A stretch of DNA of 18,764 nucleotides from Kytococcus schroeteri (GTDB taxonomy: Bacteria; Actinomycetota; Actinomycetes; Actinomycetales; Dermatophilaceae). The stretch spans positions 1 to 18,764 of the forward strand of contig NZ_PKIZ01000020.1 in the NCBI RefSeq assembly GCF_002847825.1, given 5' to 3'. Position numbers and translations under genes: made by a program. This document shows positions 16,314 to 18,764 of this stretch, one piece after another (within the stretch, counting starts at the first letter, position 1; each line of letters begins with the position of its first letter). The notes under the pieces were generated by a model. That model searched no databases. It had not been told where the DNA came from and saw nothing but the letters and a program-made list of their open reading frames with translations.

Positions 16314-16379
16314 GAGATCCGCCTGCGCGGTCCAAGGGTGCGCCCCGTCGGGCGGGCACGTGGACCACAGACGGATCTC
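16314..16379. repeat. 66-nt nested inverted repeat between convergent genes
   Basis: Outer arms GAGATCCG (16314-16321) and CGGATCTC (16372-16379), middle arms GGTCCA (16329-16334) and TGGACC (16361-16366) and inner arms GTGC (16338-16341) and GCAC (16356-16359) are nested, with CC/GG pairs and a short loop at the centre. The element begins 24 nt after the stop of the LPG-synthase-like gene. It could be a bidirectional terminator, a structured RNA or a miniature-element remnant; the sequence alone does not decide. Confidence 0.7.
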
Positions 16380-16404
16380 CGGGCGGTCAGGGGAGGGGGA
16401 CCTG

Positions 16405-16480
16405 CGCCTCACTCCCACCTCACCGAGTTCGGCTCCGCCTCACTCCCACCTCACCGAGTTCGGCTCCGCCTCACTCCCAC
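16405..16480 (-). repeat. 31-bp tandem repeat overlapping the 3' end of guaA
   Basis: Two exact 31-bp copies (16480-16450 and 16449-16419) and a 14-bp partial third (16418-16405) follow one another on the minus strand. Each begins GTGGGAGTGAGGCGG. The first copy contains the final guaA codons Trp-Glu and the TGA stop, so the array repeats the gene's own end. Each unit holds a small CCGA-AC-TCGG palindrome. Confidence 0.9.
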
Positions 16481-18060
16481 TCAATGGTTCCCGGCGGCTT
16501 GCTCGTCACGTCGAGCACCACCCGGTTCACCTCGTCCACCTCGTTGGTGATGCGGGTGGAGATGCGCTCCAGCACCTCGTAGGGAAGACGCGTCCAGTCG
16601 GCGGTCATCGCGTCCTCGGAGCTCACCGGACGCAGCACGATCGGGTGGCCGTAGGTCCGCCCGTCGCCCTGCACGCCCACCGAGCGCACGTCGGCCAGCA
16701 GCACCACCGGGCACTGCCAGATCGTGTCGTCCAGGCCGGCGGCCGTGAGTTCCTCGCGCGCGATGGCGTCCGCCGCCCGCAGGGTCTCCAGGCGGTCGGC
16801 CGTCACCTCGCCGATGATGCGGATGCCCAGGCCCGGGCCGGGGAAGGGCTGACGGGCCACGATCACCTCGGGCACGCCGAGCTCGCGGCCGATGGCGCGC
16901 ACCTCGTCCTTGAACAGCATGCGCAGCGGCTCCACGAGGCCGAACTGCAGGTCGTCGGGCAGGCCGCCCACGTTGTGGTGCGACTTGATGGTGGCCGTGC
17001 CCGCACCGCCCCCGGACTCCACGACGTCCGGGTAGAGGGTGCCCTGCACCAGCCACTTCACCGGGTGCTCGTCGTCGGCGTGCTCCCCCGCCCGACCGGC
17101 CACCACGTCGCGCGCCGCCTGCTCGAAGGTGCGGATGAACTCCCGGCCGATGGTCTTGCGCTTGGTCTCCGGGTCGGTCTGGCCGGCCAGCGCGTCGAGG
17201 AACTGGGCGGTCGCGTCCACGGTCACCAGGTCGACGCCGGTGGCCGCGACGAAGTCCTGCTCCACCTGCTCGCGCTCGCCGGAGCGCAGCAGGCCGTGGT
17301 CCACGAACACGCAGGTGAGCTGGTCGCCGACGGCCTTCTGCACCAGGGCCGCGGCCACCGAGGAGTCCACGCCGCCGGACAGGGCGCAGATGACGCGGTC
17401 CTCGCCGACCTGGGCGCGGATGTCCTCCACGAGCGTCTCGATGACGTTCTCGTTGGTCCAGCGGCCCTCCAGGCCAGCCCCCTCGCGCAGGAAGTTCTCC
17501 AGCACCGCCTGCCCGTGCGCGGAGTGCATGACCTCGGGGTGCCACTGCACGCCGAAGAGGCGGCGCTCGCGGTCCTCGAAGGCCGCGACGGGCGCGCCCG
17601 GGGTGGAGGCGGTGGTGGTCATGCCCTGCGGGGCCTCGCTCACCGCATCGCCGTGGGACATCCACACCGACTGCTCGGTGGGCTGGCCGGCGAAGAGCAC
17701 CGAGTCCACACCCGGGACCACGGTGGCGGGGGTCGAGCCGTACTCGCGCTGGCCGGTGTGGGCCACCGTGCCGCCGAGCGCCTGGGTCATGGCTTGGAAG
17801 CCATAGCAGATGCCGAACACCGGCACCCCGGCCTCGAGCAGGCCCTCGGCCAGGCGCGGGGCGCCGTCGGCGTACACCGACGACGGGCCGCCGGAGAGGA
17901 TCAGCGCGGCGGGCTCCTTGGCGAGCACCTCCGCAGCGGGCATGTCGTGCGGGACGACCTCCGAGTACACGTCGGCCTCACGCACCCGGCGGGCGATGAG
18001 CTGCGCGTACTGGGCGCCGAAGTCGACGACGAGGACGGGGTTCGTTTGGAGCTCGGTCAC
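16471..18060 (-). CDS. guaA: GMP synthase (glutamine-hydrolysing)
   Basis: GuaA converts XMP to GMP using glutamine and ATP, in the cytoplasm. The 529-residue protein has an N-terminal class I amidotransferase domain with [10 protein letters not shown] (54-63), nucleophile C85 in GICYGFQAM, and H174/E176 in QWHPEV. The ATP pyrophosphatase domain has the P-loop LSGGVDSS (227-234), FVDHGLLR and the [12 protein letters not shown] segment. The dimerisation domain ends with the family's KPPGTIEWE. The GTG at 18060 gives the usual [10 protein letters not shown] start after 8 residues. It lies 7 nt after a TAGGCT -10 and has no ribosome binding site, so it is probably leaderless. Its last codons belong to the 31-bp repeat. 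Confidence 0.98.
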   Translation of the reverse strand: MTELQTNPVLVVDFGAQYAQLIARRVREADVYSEVVPHDMPAAEVLAKEPAALILSGGPSSVYADGAPRLAEGLLEAGVPVFGICYGFQAMTQALGGTVAHTGQREYGSTPATVVPGVDSVLFAGQPTEQSVWMSHGDAVSEAPQGMTTTASTPGAPVAAFEDRERRLFGVQWHPEVMHSAHGQAVLENFLREGAGLEGRWTNENVIETLVEDIRAQVGEDRVICALSGGVDSSVAAALVQKAVGDQLTCVFVDHGLLRSGEREQVEQDFVAATGVDLVTVDATAQFLDALAGQTDPETKRKTIGREFIRTFEQAARDVVAGRAGEHADDEHPVKWLVQGTLYPDVVESGGGAGTATIKSHHNVGGLPDDLQFGLVEPLRMLFKDEVRAIGRELGVPEVIVARQPFPGPGLGIRIIGEVTADRLETLRAADAIAREELTAAGLDDTIWQCPVVLLADVRSVGVQGDGRTYGHPIVLRPVSSEDAMTADWTRLPYEVLERISTRITNEVDEVNRVVLDVTSKPPGTIEWE

Positions 18061-18067
18061 GGGGCGC

Positions 18068-18073
18068 AGCCTA
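18068..18073 (-). promoter_or_regulatory. guaA -10 element
   Basis: TAGGCT on the minus strand ends 7 nt before the guaA GTG, the spacing expected for a leaderless transcript. The corresponding -35 position falls inside the upstream terminator hairpin. Confidence 0.55.
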
Positions 18074-18077
18074 CTGG

Positions 18078-18118
18078 CAGCGCGAGCGCCCACCCGGTGC
18101 GGGTGGGCGCTCGCGCTG
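18078..18118 (-). terminator. Terminator after DUF3817
   Basis: A perfect 18-bp stem (18078-18095 with 18101-18118) closes a GGTGC loop, 24 nt after the DUF3817 stop. It separates the SURF1-DUF3817 transcript from guaA and physically overlaps the upstream half of the guaA promoter. Confidence 0.85.
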
Positions 18119-18141
18119 GTGGCTGGCCGGGGTGTCGGGGC

Positions 18142-18522
18142 TCAGTCGCGCAGGTCCCGGCGGGTGGAGCGGAAGGGGCCGTCGACCTGCAGGCGCGCGT
18201 CCCGGGTGACCGTGCGCTCCATGACGAACGACCAGAAGGGGATGCAGCCCGAGAGCATGATCCACAGCATCCGGCCCAGGCCCCAGTGCAGGCCGAAGCA
18301 GAGCACGGCGGTGGCCACGGCGTAGGCCATGAAGATGAACCCGTGGATGGGCGACCAGACCTGGCTGAGCCGGTCCATGCCGAAGCCGTACTTGGCCACC
18401 ATCACCCCGATGAGGATCAGCAGGGCGACGGACTCCACGAAGGCCAGCACCCGCCACACCGTGAGCTTGGGGCGGATGGTGGGGTCGTCCGCGCTGTGCG
18501 GTCGCATGATCGGCTGGGCCAC
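18142..18522 (-). CDS. DUF3817 family membrane protein
   Basis: A 126-residue protein with a polar N-terminus (to about 22) and three hydrophobic segments, about 26-46, 55-78 and 82-102. The landmarks WSPIHGFIFMAYAV (about 53-66) and GCIPFWSFVMERTV (about 88-101) fit DUF3817, whose members resemble small integral membrane proteins of unknown function. Some DUF3817-like segments are fused to transporters. The chosen start is GTG 18522, 7 nt after AGGAG and 2 nt after the stop of the SURF1-like gene. GTG 18528 is too close to that AGGAG. Coupling to the SURF1-like gene is likely. Confidence 0.85.
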   Translation of the reverse strand: MAQPIMRPHSADDPTIRPKLTVWRVLAFVESVALLILIGVMVAKYGFGMDRLSQVWSPIHGFIFMAYAVATAVLCFGLHWGLGRMLWIMLSGCIPFWSFVMERTVTRDARLQVDGPFRSTRRDLRD

Positions 18523-18524
18523 GG

Positions 18525-18764
18525 TCACTCTCCTGAGTCTGGGGTCTCGGGGGACGAGGCTACCTGCGCCTGCCGGGACTCGTCGTACAGCATGCGCACG
18601 GCGACCCACAGGCCGAAGACGGCGAAGAGCCACCACTGCACGGCGTAGCCGGCGTTCTGCCAGTCGATGCCGGAGACCTCGGGGGGCGGCGGGGGCACGG
18701 CCCGCATGCCCGGGGAGGTCAGCGGCAGCTTCCGGCCCCCGGCGTCCGCGTGGTCGCCGAACAG
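18525..18764 (-). CDS. C-terminal end of a SURF1-like cytochrome oxidase assembly protein (partial at right edge)
   Basis: The open frame enters from the right edge and ends with TGA at 18527-18525, giving 79 residues. It contains a proline run and PEVSGIDWQNAGYAVQWW, then a membrane segment (WLFAVFGLWVAVRML) and a charged tail. In the SURF1 family the protein ends with a second membrane segment preceded by a conserved Tyr-Ala-x-x-Trp motif, which matches YAVQWW here. SURF1 proteins help assemble the haem a site of cytochrome c oxidase. Most of the gene lies outside the window, so the family call rests on the C-terminus and on the neighbouring DUF3817 gene. Confidence 0.7.
   Translation of the reverse strand: MFGDHADAGGRKLPLTSPGMRAVPPPPPEVSGIDWQNAGYAVQWWLFAVFGLWVAVRMLYDESRQAQVASSPETPDSGE

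Noticed and set aside
16419..16470. A tRNA T-arm-like GAGTTCGGCTC in the 31-bp repeat
   Set aside because: No 5-bp stem closes a 7-nt loop, and there is no acceptor, D-arm or anticodon arm nearby.
16405..16480. The 31-bp repeats as a CRISPR array
   Set aside because: The units are directly adjacent with no spacers, and no cas gene is present.
16360..18648. A plus-strand open frame of 762 codons
   Set aside because: It is antisense to guaA and DUF3817, whose motifs are intact; its composition is that of a shadow frame.

Overview
The window is about 18.8 kb of very GC-rich DNA with GC-biased third codon positions and many GTG starts. Gene content fits a high-GC actinobacterium, most likely of the order Micrococcales. 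The markers are an NAD malate dehydrogenase of the actinobacterial type, DUF3017 beside folD, a DUF6350 membrane protein near sucCD, a PRC-barrel/DUF2382 protein, DUF3817 beside a SURF1-like gene, and promoters set so close to start codons that transcripts are probably leaderless. I do not claim a genus. Most of the window is chromosomal housekeeping. No insertion sequence, prophage, CRISPR array, tRNA or rRNA is visible, and no gene-free stretch exceeds 300 bases.

Left part (1-6200). A truncated minus-strand gene, probably the N-terminus of a DUF222/HNH-type protein, diverges from mdh (767-1759, +). A perfect 25-bp hairpin separates mdh from a convergent minus-strand purine/one-carbon cluster. 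In transcription order this is purN (5359-4736), a ZTP riboswitch (about 4712-4638), purH (4613-3033), folD (3021-2164) and a DUF3017 membrane protein (2180-1845). FolD makes the 10-formyl-tetrahydrofolate that PurN and PurH consume, and the riboswitch senses ZMP/ZTP, which accumulates when that cofactor is short, so the locus forms a feedback module. An A24 prepilin peptidase (5426-6130, +) diverges from purN.

Middle (6200-11300). A PRC-barrel/DUF2382 protein (-) lies next to a small divergent membrane protein (+). The latter overlaps tail-to-tail with a DUF6350 membrane protein (-). A hairpin then separates this from sucCD (-), encoding succinyl-CoA synthetase, which has its own promoter, a leader stem-loop and a candidate operator.

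Right part (11300-18764). The pcrA/uvrD helicase (-) shares an interlocked divergent promoter with a small membrane protein (+). A Nudix hydrolase (-) diverges from an LPG-synthase-type flippase-like membrane protein (+). That gene converges on guaA (-), and the junction holds a nested inverted repeat and a 31-bp tandem repeat that includes the last codons of guaA. Upstream of guaA, a strong terminator overlaps its promoter. DUF3817 and the C-terminal end of a SURF1-like cytochrome oxidase assembly protein (both -) run off the right edge.

The best non-coding finds are the ZTP riboswitch ahead of purH, the recurrent leaderless promoters, and the repeat structures downstream of guaA. I found no convincing evidence of a wholly new multi-gene system.
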